Source of the DNA: Alphaproteobacteria bacterium
Lineage (GTDB): Bacteria > Pseudomonadota > Alphaproteobacteria > Rhodobacterales > Rhodobacteraceae
NCBI GenBank assembly: GCA_030429105.1
Contig: JAUIDE010000016.1
Coordinates: forward strand, 1-54,855
Direction: 5' to 3'
DNA length: 54,855 bases
Position 1 is the stretch's first letter. Every line of letters starts with the position of its first letter. Under the pieces are notes generated by a model. The model saw nothing but the letters and a program-made list of their open reading frames with translations. It was not told where the DNA came from and searched no databases. Below are positions 1 through 8,906 of the stretch, in pieces. The translations under genes and the position numbers were made by a program.

Positions 1-256
1 CAATTACGGCGCCTCCAACGGCCGCTTCGCGCTCTCCATCGAGCCCGGCAATGCCGCCCTGCAGGACCGGGTGCGCCGCATCGCGGAGGCCGACGCGGCG
101 GGCGCCCCGATCTGCCCCGTCACGCTGGAGGAGGAGCTGGCGACCAACCCCTTCCTCCGCGCGACGGAGGAGAGCGTGAAGGCGGCGGTCGGACTCTCCG
201 GGGCCGACGATGCGGCGGTTTTCGCCGAGGTGCGGCGGCGGAAGGACGTGTTCTGA
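1..256 (+). CDS. gloB: Hydroxyacylglutathione hydrolase (glyoxalase II), C-terminal end only
   Basis: Only the last 84 or so residues are in the window; the frame enters at base 2 and stops at 254-256. The segment carries the glyoxalase II C-terminal signature: an N-x-R-F-A motif near the start and a conserved tail EELATNPFLRA followed by VFAELRRRKD-type residues (here VFAEVRRRKDVF). The enzyme hydrolyses S-lactoylglutathione to lactate and glutathione in methylglyoxal detoxification. The metallo-beta-lactamase metal site lies upstream of the window. Confidence rests on the diagnostic C-terminal motif of this family. Confidence 0.85.
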   Translation, partial: NYGASNGRFALSIEPGNAALQDRVRRIAEADAAGAPICPVTLEEELATNPFLRATEESVKAAVGLSGADDAAVFAEVRRRKDVF

Positions 257-265
257 CATTTGACA

Positions 266-297
266 GGTCCCGGCCCTGAGCCGGGACCCCGAAGGGG
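266..297. terminator. Hairpin after gloB, member of a 23-bp REP-like family
   Basis: Nine-base arms at 266-274 and 280-288 pair perfectly around a 5-base loop (CCTGA), followed by a second small CCCC/GGGG hairpin. It begins ten bases after the gloB stop, so it could end transcription, although no T-tract follows. The same 9-5-9 design recurs twice at 33446-33517 with paired base changes, so it is probably a dispersed palindrome as well as a possible terminator. Confidence 0.55.
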
Positions 298-405
298 TGA
301 GCGCCCGTCAACCCGCCGCGGGCGCGATCAGCCGCCTCGCGCAGCCTTTGTCACATTTCTGTCGTAAATGCGATTATACCGCCTTTTCAACCACATGCCC
401 CCCCC

Positions 406-420
406 TGCGCACTGTGCGCA
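406..420. promoter_or_regulatory. 15-bp palindrome closing the hut locus on the left
   Basis: TGCGCAC and GTGCGCA arms flank one central base, six bases past the hutU stop codon. Read in the direction of the neighbouring gene it is TGCGCACAGTGCGCA, exactly the sequence found five bases after the hutC stop at 6976-6990, and both are followed by a run of G. It may be a protein-binding site or the core of a terminator hairpin; no U-tract follows, so an intrinsic terminator is not evident. Confidence 0.5.
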
Positions 421-426
421 CACGCC

Positions 427-2097
427 TCAGCCGAGGATGCCCGGCAGGTTCAGCCCCTGCTCCCGCGCGCAGTCGAGCGCGATCTCGTAGCCGGCGTCGG
501 CATGGCGCATCACCCCCGTCGCCGGGTCGTTCCAGAGCACGCGGCCGATCCGCCGCGCCGCCGCCTCCGTCCCGTCGCAGCAGATCACCATGCCGGAATG
601 CTGGGAGAAGCCCATGCCCACCCCGCCGCCATGGTGCAGCGAGACCCATGTCGCTCCGGAGGCGCAGTTGAGGAGGGCGTTGAGGAGCGGCCAGTCGGAA
701 ACCGCATCCGACCCGTCCTTCATCGCCTCCGTCTCCCGGTTCGGGGAGGCGACGGAGCCCGAGTCGAGATGGTCCCGCCCGATCACCACCGGCGCCTTCA
801 GTTCCCCGCTCGCCACCATCTCGTTGAAGGCGAGGCCGAGCCGGTGCCGCTGCCCGAGCCCGACCCAGCAGATCCGCGCCGGGAGGCCCTGAAAGGAAAT
901 CCGCTCCCGCGCCATGTCGAGCCATTTGTGGAGGTGCGGATCGTCGGGGATCAGCGCCTTCACTTTCGCGTCCGTCCGATAGATGTCCTCCGGGTCGCCC
1001 GAAAGCGCGCACCAGCGGAAGGGGCCGACGCCGCGGCAGAAGAGCGGGCGGATATAGGCGGGCACGAAGCCGGGGAAGGCGAAGGCGTTCTCCAATCCCT
1101 CCTCCAGCGCGACCTGCCGGATGTTGTTGCCGTAGTCGAGCGTCGGCACGCCCGCGTTCCAGAAATCCACCATCGCCTTGACATGGACCTTCATCGAGGC
1201 CCGCGCCGCCTTCTCCACCGCCTTCGGCTCGCTCTCCCGCTTCGCGCGCCATTCCGCCATGGACCAGCCGAGCGGGAGATAGCCGTTGATCGGATCGTGG
1301 GCCGAGGTCTGGTCCGTCACGATGTCGGGCCGGACGCCGCGCTTCACGAGTTCGGGGAAGATTTCGGCCGCGTTGCCGAGAAGGCCGACCGACTTCGCCT
1401 CCCCCGCCTTCGTCCAGCGGTCGATCATCGCCAGCGCCTCGTCGAGGCTCTCCGCCTTCTCGTCGAGATAGCGGGTGCGGAGGCGGAAGGCGATGCTGTC
1501 CGGGTTGCACTCGACCGCGAGGCAGCAGGCCCCGGCCATCACCGCCGCGAGCGGCTGCGCCCCGCCCATGCCGCCGAGCCCGCCGGTGAGGATCCAGCGC
1601 CCCTTCATGTCGCCGCCGTAATGCTGGCGGCCGGCTTCCACGAAGGTCTCGTAGGTGCCCTGAACGATGCCCTGCGTGCCGATATAGATCCACGAACCCG
1701 CGGTCATCTGCCCGTACATGGCGAGGCCGCGTTTATCGAGCTCGTTGAAATGGTCCCAGGTCGCCCAGTGCGGCACGAGGTTGGAATTGGCGATCAGCAC
1801 CCGCGGCGCATCCTCATGCGTGCGGAAGACGCCGACGGGCTTGCCGGACTGGACGAGCAGCGTCTCGTCCGCCTCCAGCGCCTTCAGGCTCGCCACGATC
1901 CGGTCGAAATCCTCCCATGTCCGCGCCGCGCGGCCGATGCCGCCATAGACGACGAGTTCATGCGGGTTCTCCGCCACGTCGGGGTGGAGGTTGTTCATCA
2001 GCATCCGCATCGGCGCCTCGGTCAGCCAGCTCTTCGCGCTGATCTCGGGGCCGGTGGGCGGGAAGACGTCCCGCAGGTTGTGGCGGGGATTGGTCAT
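427..2097 (-). CDS. hutU: Urocanate hydratase
   Basis: 556 residues, the normal length for urocanase. It converts urocanate to 4-imidazolone-5-propanoate, the second step of histidine breakdown in the cytoplasm, using tightly bound NAD+. Family hallmarks are visible along the chain: the [11 protein letters not shown] nucleotide-binding stretch, [17 protein letters not shown], and the C-terminal [17 protein letters not shown] block. The start ATG overlaps the hutH stop codon by four bases (ATGA), so translation is probably coupled. It is the last gene of the leftward hutI-hutH-hutU operon and is followed by a 15-bp palindrome. Confidence 0.97.
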   Translation of the reverse strand: MTNPRHNLRDVFPPTGPEISAKSWLTEAPMRMLMNNLHPDVAENPHELVVYGGIGRAARTWEDFDRIVASLKALEADETLLVQSGKPVGVFRTHEDAPRVLIANSNLVPHWATWDHFNELDKRGLAMYGQMTAGSWIYIGTQGIVQGTYETFVEAGRQHYGGDMKGRWILTGGLGGMGGAQPLAAVMAGACCLAVECNPDSIAFRLRTRYLDEKAESLDEALAMIDRWTKAGEAKSVGLLGNAAEIFPELVKRGVRPDIVTDQTSAHDPINGYLPLGWSMAEWRAKRESEPKAVEKAARASMKVHVKAMVDFWNAGVPTLDYGNNIRQVALEEGLENAFAFPGFVPAYIRPLFCRGVGPFRWCALSGDPEDIYRTDAKVKALIPDDPHLHKWLDMARERISFQGLPARICWVGLGQRHRLGLAFNEMVASGELKAPVVIGRDHLDSGSVASPNRETEAMKDGSDAVSDWPLLNALLNCASGATWVSLHHGGGVGMGFSQHSGMVICCDGTEAAARRIGRVLWNDPATGVMRHADAGYEIALDCAREQGLNLPGILG

Positions 2098-3626
2098 CGC
2101 ATCGTCTCCTCGATCCTGAAGTCGAGCCCCGCGGCGGCGGCGAGCGCGCCGGAGGCGATGAGCGCGGCGGCGCGCTCCATGTCGGGGGCCATCGGCCTGT
2201 CCTCCTCCAGCCGCGGAACCTCCGCCCGGAGGCGCGCGAGCGCGGCGGCGAGGCGCGGCGAGGTGGAAAGCGGCGCGCGGCACTCAACGCCCTGCGCGGC
2301 GCAGAGCGCCTCCACCCCGAGGATCACCGCAAGATTGTCCAGCATCCGCCGGAGCCGCAGCGCGCCATGCGCGGCCATGGAGACGTGATCCTCCTGATTG
2401 GCGGAGGTCGGCGTCGAATCCGTGGTGCAGGGGTTGGCGAGATGCTTGTTCTCGCTCATCAGCGCCGCCGTCGTCACCTCCGCGATCATGAAACCGGAAT
2501 TGAGGCCGGGATCGGGGGTGAGGAAGGGCGGCAGGTCATGGGAGAGCGTCGGGTCCACCATCAGCGCGACGCGGCGCTGCGCGATCGCCCCGATCTCGGC
2601 GACCGCGAGGGCGATCTGGTCCGCCGCGAAGCCGACAGGCTCCGCATGGAAATTGCCGCCCGAGACGATCCGCCCCTCCTCGACCAGCACCAGCGGATTG
2701 TCGGTGACGGCGTTCGCCTCCGTCTCCAGCGTCCGCGCCGCCTGGGCGAGAAGATCGAGGCAGGCGCCGAGCACCTGCGGCTGGCAGCGGATGCAATACG
2801 GGTCCTGCACCCGGCTGTCCCCCTCCCGATGGCTCTCGCGGATTTCGGAGCCCTCCATCAGACCGCGCATCGCAGAAGCCGCCGCGATCTGCCCCGCATG
2901 GCCGCGGAGGCGGTGGATTTCCGCCAGCAGCGGGGCGTCCGATCCCATGATCGCGTCGGTCGAGAGGCAGGAGGTGACGAGCGAGGCGCGGGCCATCTCC
3001 GCCGCCCGCCAGAAGCCGGCGAGGGCGAGCGCGGTGGAGAATTGCGTGCCGTTGATGAGCGCGAGCCCCTCCTTGGGCCCGAGCGTGACGGGCGCGAGCC
3101 CCGCCGACGCCAGCGCCTCCGCGCCGGGCGTCCGCCGCCCCTCGAATACCGCTTCCCCCGCCCCGATCATCGCAGCCGCCATGTGCGCGAGCGGCGCGAG
3201 GTCGCCCGAGGCGCCGACGGAGCCCTGTTCGGGGATGACGGGGACGACGCCCCGCGCCAGCATCCCCTCGATCAGCGCGATGACCTCCCAGCGCACGCCG
3301 GAGGCGCCGCGGCCGAGGGAAAGGAGCTTCAGCGCCATCATCAGCCGCGTCTCCGCCTCGGGGAGCGCGGCGCCCACCCCGGCGCAATGCGAGAGGATGA
3401 GGTTGCGCTGGAGCGTCGCGGTATCCTTCGCCGCGATCTTGCGGCTCGCCAGCTTCCCGAAGCCGGTATTGACGCCATAGACCGGCGCATCCTCCGAAGC
3501 CGCTTTCGCGACGAGCGCCGCCGCCGCCTCCACGCCCGGCCGCGCCGCCGGGTCGAGCGAAGCCGCCGCCCCGCGCCAGACCGCCTCGAGTTCGGCAAGC
3601 GTCGCCGCGCCCGGCTTCAGGATCAT
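2094..3626 (-). CDS. hutH: Histidine ammonia-lyase
   Basis: 510 residues, typical length. It removes ammonia from histidine to give urocanate, the committed step of the pathway. The Ala139-Ser140-Gly141 triad inside [12 protein letters not shown] forms the self-made MIO electrophile, Tyr50 in the YGVNTGFG motif matches the conserved catalytic tyrosine, and QEDHVSM is present near the C terminus. Four-base ATGA overlaps join it to both hutI upstream and hutU downstream, which argues for one transcript. Confidence 0.97.
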   Translation of the reverse strand: MILKPGAATLAELEAVWRGAAASLDPAARPGVEAAAALVAKAASEDAPVYGVNTGFGKLASRKIAAKDTATLQRNLILSHCAGVGAALPEAETRLMMALKLLSLGRGASGVRWEVIALIEGMLARGVVPVIPEQGSVGASGDLAPLAHMAAAMIGAGEAVFEGRRTPGAEALASAGLAPVTLGPKEGLALINGTQFSTALALAGFWRAAEMARASLVTSCLSTDAIMGSDAPLLAEIHRLRGHAGQIAAASAMRGLMEGSEIRESHREGDSRVQDPYCIRCQPQVLGACLDLLAQAARTLETEANAVTDNPLVLVEEGRIVSGGNFHAEPVGFAADQIALAVAEIGAIAQRRVALMVDPTLSHDLPPFLTPDPGLNSGFMIAEVTTAALMSENKHLANPCTTDSTPTSANQEDHVSMAAHGALRLRRMLDNLAVILGVEALCAAQGVECRAPLSTSPRLAAALARLRAEVPRLEEDRPMAPDMERAAALIASGALAAAAGLDFRIEETMR

Positions 3627-4840
3627 GCGTCCGCCCCTGCGAAAAGCCGCTCGCGCAGCGGATTGAAGCCGATGCGGTAGGCGAGCTCCGCCGGATGCTC
3701 GACATCCCAGATCGCGAGATCGGCGCGGAGCCCGGCAGCGATCACCCCGCAATCCTTGAGCCCGAGCGCCTTCGCCCCGTTCCGCGTCGCGCCCGCCAGC
3801 GCCTCCTCCGGCGTCATCCCGAAGAGCGTGCAGGCCATGTTCATGGCGAGGAGGAGCGAGGCGAGCGGGGAGGAGCCGGGGTTGCAATCCGTCGCCACCG
3901 CCATCGGCACCCCCGCCTCGCGGAACGCCTCCACCGGCGGGCGGCGCGACTCGCGGATCGTGTAATAGGCGCCGGGGAGGAGCACGGCGACCGTCCCCGC
4001 CTGGGCCAGCGCCGCCGCATCCCCGGCATCCGCATATTCGAGATGATCGGCGGACAGCGCGCCGTAGCGCGCCGCGAGCCGCGCGCCGCCGATATTGGAA
4101 AGCTGCTCGGCATGGAGCTTGACCGGCAGATGATGCTTCCGCGCCCGGGCGAAGACCTGCGCCATCTGGTCCGGATTGAAAGCGATGCCCTCGCAGAACC
4201 CGTCCACCGCGTCGATCAGGCGCTCCTCCGCCGCTGCGTCGAGCGCGGGGAGACAGACGTCCCGCAGATAGGCTTCCGGGCTGCCCTTGTATTCGGGCGG
4301 AACGGCATGCGCGCCGAGGAAGGTGGTGCGCACGCGGATCGGCCGCTCCTTCGCCAGCCGCCTCGCGGCGCGGAGCATGGTGAGCTCGGTGTCGATGTCG
4401 AGCCCGTAGCCCGACTTGATCTCCACCGTCGCGACGCCTTCGCGGATCATCGCATCGACCCGCGGCAGGGCGGACTTCACCAGCTGCGCCTCCGTCGCGC
4501 CCCGCGTCGAGAGGACGGTGGAGAGGATGCCGCCGCCGGCGCGCGCCACCTCCTCATAGGTCGCGCCCTTCAGCCGCATCTCGAACTCCCACGCGCGGTG
4601 CCCGCCATGGACGAGATGGGTGTGGCAATCGACGAGCGCGGGCGTGACGAGCCGCCCCTCGAGGTCGCGCTTCTCGAAATCCGGGAACGCCCCCGCCTCC
4701 TCCGTCGGCCCCACCCAGCGGATGCGCCCCTTCTCCACCGCGATGGCGGCCCGGTTCATCAACCCGTAGGCCGCGGCGCCGGGGAGGACGCCATTCGCCA
4801 TCGTGGCGAGGGCGGCGTTGACGAGGAGGAGTCGATCCAT
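3623..4840 (-). CDS. hutI: Imidazolonepropionase
   Basis: 405 residues, an amidohydrolase-fold metalloenzyme that opens imidazolonepropionate to N-formimidoyl-glutamate. The metal ligands His73 and His75 sit in [10 protein letters not shown], and the later metal-ligand regions LHAEQ and ATDCNPGSS are intact. It is the first gene of the leftward operon. An AGGAGGAG-like ribosome-binding tract precedes the ATG at 4840. It overlaps hutH by ATGA. Confidence 0.96.
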   Translation of the reverse strand: MDRLLLVNAALATMANGVLPGAAAYGLMNRAAIAVEKGRIRWVGPTEEAGAFPDFEKRDLEGRLVTPALVDCHTHLVHGGHRAWEFEMRLKGATYEEVARAGGGILSTVLSTRGATEAQLVKSALPRVDAMIREGVATVEIKSGYGLDIDTELTMLRAARRLAKERPIRVRTTFLGAHAVPPEYKGSPEAYLRDVCLPALDAAAEERLIDAVDGFCEGIAFNPDQMAQVFARARKHHLPVKLHAEQLSNIGGARLAARYGALSADHLEYADAGDAAALAQAGTVAVLLPGAYYTIRESRRPPVEAFREAGVPMAVATDCNPGSSPLASLLLAMNMACTLFGMTPEEALAGATRNGAKALGLKDCGVIAAGLRADLAIWDVEHPAELAYRIGFNPLRERLFAGADA

Positions 4841-4851
4841 GCTTGCTTCCC

Positions 4852-4889
4852 TTTATGTCTGCACTTATTCTTTTTATGTCTGCTCATAA
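4852..4889. promoter_or_regulatory. Candidate hut operator and divergent promoter region
   Basis: The 70-bp gap between the divergent hutI and hutF genes is clearly less GC-rich than its surroundings. It contains two identical 11-bp copies of TTTATGTCTGC at 4852-4862 and 4873-4883, exactly 21 bp apart (two helical turns). The second copy is part of an inverted repeat TTATG-N6-CATAA at 4874-4889. Because hutC is encoded in the same locus, these repeats are the best candidate for the HutC operator controlling both transcripts; this is inference from position and symmetry. Confidence 0.55.
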
Positions 4890-4910
4890 TAGGCCTGTCA
4901 AGGAGTCGTC

Positions 4911-6278
4911 ATGCGGGAAATCTGGGCCGAACAGGCGCTCACCCCAAGGGGTTGGGAGAAGGCCGTGCGCGTCGTTATCGACCCGGAGGGGCGGATCGAG
5001 CGGGTGAATGCGGGCGCGGAGCCAGGCGAGGCGCAGAGGGTCGGCGTGCTGCTGCCCGCCCCCGCCAATGTCCATTCCCACGCCTTCCAGCGGGCGATGG
5101 CGGGGCTGACGGAGCGGCGAGGGCCGGACCCGCGGGATACGTTCTGGACCTGGCGGAAGCTCATGTATCGATTTCTCGACCGGCTGACGCCGGAGGATGT
5201 GGAGGCGATCACGGCGCTGGTGCAGGTCGAGATGCTGGAGGCGGGCTTCGCCGCCTCGGGCGAGTTCCACTACCTGCATCATCAGCCGGACGGTTCGCCC
5301 TACGACAATCTCGCGGAGATGTCGGAGGCGGTGATCCGGGCGGCCTCCCTGAGCGGGATCGGGCTTTGCCTCCTCCCCGTGCTCTACGAGGTCGGCGGGT
5401 GCGACGGGCGGGCGCTCGGGCCGGGGCAGCGGCGGTTCGGCTGCGATCCGGCGCGCTTCGCCCGGCTGCTCGACGGGGCGGAGCGGGCGCTGCGGGCCCT
5501 GCCGGGGGATGCGGCGGCGGGGGTGGCGCCGCATTCGCTCCGCGCCGTCACGGAGATCGGGCTTCGCGAGGCGGTCGCGCTGGCGGGAGACCGGCCGATC
5601 CACATCCATGTGGCCGAGCAGGTCGCGGAGGTGGAGGAGGTGCTGGCGGCGCGGGGGGCGCGGCCTGTGGAATGGCTGCTGGCGAACCATGAGGTCGGGC
5701 CGCACTGGTGCCTGATCCACCTCACCCAGATGAACGAGGCGGAGACGCGGGCGGTCGCCGCCAGCAACGCAGTCGCAGGGCTCTGCCCGATCACCGAATC
5801 GAGCCTCGGGGACGGGATATTCAACGGCGTCGAGCACCTCGCCGCCGGGGGGCGGTTCGGAATCGGGTCGGACAGCGACATCCGCGTTTCGTTGGCGGAG
5901 GAATTGCGGACGCTCGAATATTCCCAGCGGCTGAAACACCGGGGCCGGGCGATGCTGGCGGAGCCGGAACGCTCCACCGGGCGCGTCCTCCTCGAAGGGG
6001 CGGCGCATGGCGGGGCGCAGGCGCTGCGCCGCGCGGCCGGCTCCATTGCGCCTTCGATGTGGGCGGATTTGCTGGCGCTGGATACGTCCCATCTCGACCT
6101 CGAAGGGCGGGAGGGCGACGCGCTGCTCGACACATGGATCTTCGCGGGGGACGACCGGATGGTCGCGGACGTCTGGTCCGCCGGGCGCCATATGGTGACA
6201 GGCGGGCGGCATGTGGCGCGGGACGCGGCGGAGGCGGCGGCGCGCGCGGCCTTCCGCAGGCTCCGGGGGGCGTTGTGA
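4911..6278 (+). CDS. hutF: Formimidoylglutamate deiminase
   Basis: 455 residues of the amidohydrolase superfamily. It deiminates N-formimidoyl-L-glutamate to N-formyl-glutamate and ammonia, the alternative to the direct HutG formimidase route. Visible features are the metal-binding NVHSHAFQRAM motif (His55, His57), IHIHVAEQ, and the GSDSDIRVSL block near residue 325. An AAGGAG ribosome-binding site lies just before the ATG. The deformylase HutG that should act next is not in this window. Confidence 0.95.
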   Translation: MREIWAEQALTPRGWEKAVRVVIDPEGRIERVNAGAEPGEAQRVGVLLPAPANVHSHAFQRAMAGLTERRGPDPRDTFWTWRKLMYRFLDRLTPEDVEAITALVQVEMLEAGFAASGEFHYLHHQPDGSPYDNLAEMSEAVIRAASLSGIGLCLLPVLYEVGGCDGRALGPGQRRFGCDPARFARLLDGAERALRALPGDAAAGVAPHSLRAVTEIGLREAVALAGDRPIHIHVAEQVAEVEEVLAARGARPVEWLLANHEVGPHWCLIHLTQMNEAETRAVAASNAVAGLCPITESSLGDGIFNGVEHLAAGGRFGIGSDSDIRVSLAEELRTLEYSQRLKHRGRAMLAEPERSTGRVLLEGAAHGGAQALRRAAGSIAPSMWADLLALDTSHLDLEGREGDALLDTWIFAGDDRMVADVWSAGRHMVTGGRHVARDAAEAAARAAFRRLRGAL

Positions 6279-6970
6279 CGGCCGCCGCGAGGGGGGACTG
6301 GCGCGCCGTCCATGACGAGGCGATGCGCCGGATCGGGGCGCGGGAATGGAAGCCCGGCGCCCTCATCCCGGCCGAAACCGCGCTGGCTGAGGAATTCGGC
6401 TGCGCCCGCGCCACGGTCGGCCGGGCGATGCGGGAGCTGGCGGCGGCGGGCCTGATCGAGCGGCGGCGGAAGGCGGGGACGCGGGTGGCCGAACGGCCCG
6501 TCCGCCATGCCCGCCTCGCCATTCCGCTGATCAGGGAGGAGATCGAGGCGGCGGGCGCGGCCTATTCCTACGCCCTCCTCGGCGCGGAGGAACGCGCCGC
6601 GCCGCCCCCCGTCCGGGCGCGGTTCGGGGAGGCGCGGCTCCTCCACTCCGCGGCGATCCACTTCGCGGGCGGGGCGCCGGCGGTGCTGGAGGAGCGCTGG
6701 ATCAATCTCGACCTCATGCCGGGGGCGGCGGAGCCCGGTCTTTTCGAGACCGAGAGCGCGAACGAATGGCTCGTCCGCCATGCGCCCTTCGCGGGCGGGG
6801 AGATGGCCGTCTCCTCGGAAGCGGCGGAGGCGGCGGAGGCCGCCGCGCTCGGCGTCGCGCCCGGCGCGCCGCTTCTGGCGGTGGAGCGGCTGACGCGGGG
6901 CCCGGAGGGGCCGGTGACACTGGCGCGGCTCGCCCATGCGCCGGGGCGGCGGATGCGGCTGGAGCTCTGA
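6275..6970 (+). CDS. hutC: Histidine-utilisation repressor, GntR/HutC family
   Basis: 231 residues if translated from the GTG at 6275, which overlaps the hutF stop as GTGA. The next in-frame ATG (6323) would cut into the winged helix, so the GTG is preferred. The N-terminal winged helix-turn-helix shows IPAETALAEEFGCARATVGRAMREL, followed by a UTRA effector domain with the ERWINLD-type motif and a C-terminal GAPLLAVERLTR segment. Family knowledge says HutC represses hut genes and is released by urocanate. Co-transcription with hutF implies autoregulation. Confidence 0.92.
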   Translation: MTAAARGDWRAVHDEAMRRIGAREWKPGALIPAETALAEEFGCARATVGRAMRELAAAGLIERRRKAGTRVAERPVRHARLAIPLIREEIEAAGAAYSYALLGAEERAAPPPVRARFGEARLLHSAAIHFAGGAPAVLEERWINLDLMPGAAEPGLFETESANEWLVRHAPFAGGEMAVSSEAAEAAEAAALGVAPGAPLLAVERLTRGPEGPVTLARLAHAPGRRMRLEL

Positions 6971-6975
6971 GACCC

Positions 6976-6990
6976 TGCGCACAGTGCGCA
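6976..6990. promoter_or_regulatory. 15-bp palindrome closing the hut locus on the right
   Basis: TGCGCAC-A-GTGCGCA, five bases after the hutC stop codon. It is identical, in the direction of transcription, to the palindrome behind hutU at 406-420, so the pair brackets the whole hut cluster. It is followed by TGGGGG rather than a T-run. Confidence 0.5.
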
Positions 6991-7143
6991 TGGGGGTTAA
7001 GTCTCTGTATTTATGACATTATCGGAAATATCGTTTCGAAAGGCGCGAACGCGTCGGGCCGGGGCCGCGGCCAGCAAGGGCGGTCAGGCGGGCCGCGCCG
7101 GGCTCCGGTAGCTTGCCCTTGCGAATCGGAGACGGAGGCGGAG

Positions 7144-7965
7144 ATGGGCGCGGCGGCGAAGGCGATCTGGCTGATCGAGCAGCATCATGCGGCGCCCCTC
7201 TCGCTGGAGGCGCTGTCCGACAAGGTCGGCCTCTCCCGCTTCCATCTCAGCCGCCTTTTCGCCAGCGCCGTCGGCCTGCCGCCGATGGCATACGCCCGCG
7301 CAAGGCGGCTCAGCGAGGCGGCGGTCGCGCTCGATCTCGGGCTCTCCGTCACCGACGCCGCCTTCGGCGCCGGCTACGAAAGCCCGGAAGCCTTCAGCCG
7401 CGCCTTTCGCGACGAGTTCGGGCTCCCGCCCTCCGCCCTCAAGGCGGGCGGCGGGCTTGCCGGGCTCCCCCTCACCCATCCTTTCACACCGGAGGAAGAC
7501 ATGACGACGACCCTCATCGCCCCCCGCTTCGAAACCCGCGGGGCCTTCACAGTCGCCGGCCTCTCGGCCTGGTTCGAGATGAGCCAGCTCGCCGGCGTTC
7601 CCGCCGTCTGGGGCCGCTTCGCCCCGCATTTCGGGACCTTCCCGACCCGGGAGCCGGGCGTGATCTACAGCGTCATCTCCCACGAACCGGGCGCCGAGAC
7701 CTTCGAATACCTCGCGGGCGCCGAGCCCGCAGGCGCGCCGCCTACGGACCTGGAGACCGTCCGCGTTCCCGCCGCCCGATACGCCGTCTTCACCCATGAG
7801 GGCCATGTCTCCGACATCCGCAAGACGATGGCGGCGATCTTCGACGAATGGCTCCCCGCCTCGGGCGAGACGGCGGCGGAGAGCCCGGAGCTGGAACGCT
7901 ATGACCACCGCTTCGACGCGGCGCGGCTCAGCGGCGTCGTGGAGCTGTGGATCCCGCTCCGCTGA
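7144..7965 (+). CDS. AraC-type regulator with GyrI-like effector domain
   Basis: 273 residues. The first ~100 residues hold the two helix-turn-helix motifs of the AraC/XylS DNA-binding domain (SLEALSDKVGLSRFHLSRLF and the second HTH ending AFSRAFRDEFG). A GyrI-like/SOUL-type small-molecule-binding domain follows from about residue 120, with the typical tail WIPLR. This architecture is seen in Rob-like regulators that sense drugs or other small hydrophobic compounds. The ligand cannot be told from the sequence. The 150 bp upstream are less GC-rich and probably carry its promoter. Confidence 0.85.
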   Translation: MGAAAKAIWLIEQHHAAPLSLEALSDKVGLSRFHLSRLFASAVGLPPMAYARARRLSEAAVALDLGLSVTDAAFGAGYESPEAFSRAFRDEFGLPPSALKAGGGLAGLPLTHPFTPEEDMTTTLIAPRFETRGAFTVAGLSAWFEMSQLAGVPAVWGRFAPHFGTFPTREPGVIYSVISHEPGAETFEYLAGAEPAGAPPTDLETVRVPAARYAVFTHEGHVSDIRKTMAAIFDEWLPASGETAAESPELERYDHRFDAARLSGVVELWIPLR

Positions 7966-7968
7966 GGC

Positions 7969-8745
7969 TCACTTCCCGTCGGAAAGAAACTGCTCCTTCA
8001 GCACGCGCTCGTTGAGCCCGTGGCCGGGGTCGTAGAGAAGGCCGATCTCGATCTGCGGATGGAAGGCGACCTCCACCTGCGCAACCTGCCGCACCTCGTG
8101 GCTGTCCGCCACGGCGAGGAGGGGGCGCTTCGCCTCCTCCAGCGCCTCGATCGTCACCACCGCGTCATGCGGCAGGATCGCGCCGCGCCAGCGGCGGGGA
8201 CGGAAGGCGGAGATCGGCGTCAGCGCCATCAGGTTGCTCTCGATGGGCAGGATCGGCCCGTGGGCGGAGAGGTTGTAGGCGGTCGAGCCGGCCGGCGTGG
8301 CGATGAGGCAGCCGTCGCAGATCAGCTCCGGCATCCGCTCCCGCCCGTCAACCAGAATGCGGAGCTTCGCGGCCTGGAAGGTCATGCGGAGGAGCGAGAC
8401 CTCGTTGATGGCGAGCGCCTCCGACGTCATCCCGTTCACGGTCGTCGCGCGCATCCGGAGCGGGTGGATCGTGGTGCGCTCCGCGGCTTCGAGCCGGGCG
8501 GGAAGGTCGTCCTCCGCGAAGTCGTTCATCATGAAGCCGACCGAGCCGCGGTTCATGCCGTAGACCGGGGCAGGCAGGTGCAGCGTGTCATGCAGCGTGT
8601 GGAGCATGAACCCGTCTCCGCCGAGCGCGACGATCACGTCGGCCTGCGCGGCGGCGGACTGGCCGTAGCGCGCGGTCAGCCGCGTGAACGCCTCCTGCGC
8701 GGAAGGCGCGCTCGACGCGGTGAAGTGGATCTTCTCGAAGGCCAT
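7969..8745 (-). CDS. nadK: NAD kinase
   Basis: 258 residues. Phosphorylates NAD+ to NADP+. The ATP/NAD-binding GGDG motif is at residues 42-45 ([11 protein letters not shown]). The NE/D motif (INEVS), the glycine-rich [15 protein letters not shown] block and a shortened C-terminal beta-sandwich are typical of the alphaproteobacterial form. The start at 8745 has a GGGGGAGA ribosome-binding site, and longer upstream reading is not supported by the family. It is convergent with the preceding regulator gene, three bases apart. Confidence 0.95.
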   Translation of the reverse strand: MAFEKIHFTASSAPSAQEAFTRLTARYGQSAAAQADVIVALGGDGFMLHTLHDTLHLPAPVYGMNRGSVGFMMNDFAEDDLPARLEAAERTTIHPLRMRATTVNGMTSEALAINEVSLLRMTFQAAKLRILVDGRERMPELICDGCLIATPAGSTAYNLSAHGPILPIESNLMALTPISAFRPRRWRGAILPHDAVVTIEALEEAKRPLLAVADSHEVRQVAQVEVAFHPQIEIGLLYDPGHGLNERVLKEQFLSDGK

Positions 8746-8906
8746 GCGGCTCTCCCCCTCTTTGCGGCGACCTTGCCGCCGAACCGGGCGGCGCGCAATG
8801 CAGGGGCGCACATCCGAAGCGCGGGAGGCCGCAGGGCGGGCTCCGCTTGGCTTCCCGCCCCGCATCCGCTATCCCCCGGCGCGACCCCGGAGACCGGACC
8901 CGAGAA

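Noticed and set aside
502-2388. 628-codon open frame antisense to hutU
   Set aside because: Composition is that of a shadow frame, and the opposite strand encodes clear urocanase and histidine ammonia-lyase.
8746-8906. T-box or histidine attenuator ahead of hisS
   Set aside because: No T-box sequence, His-codon leader peptide or competing terminator could be made out in the gap.
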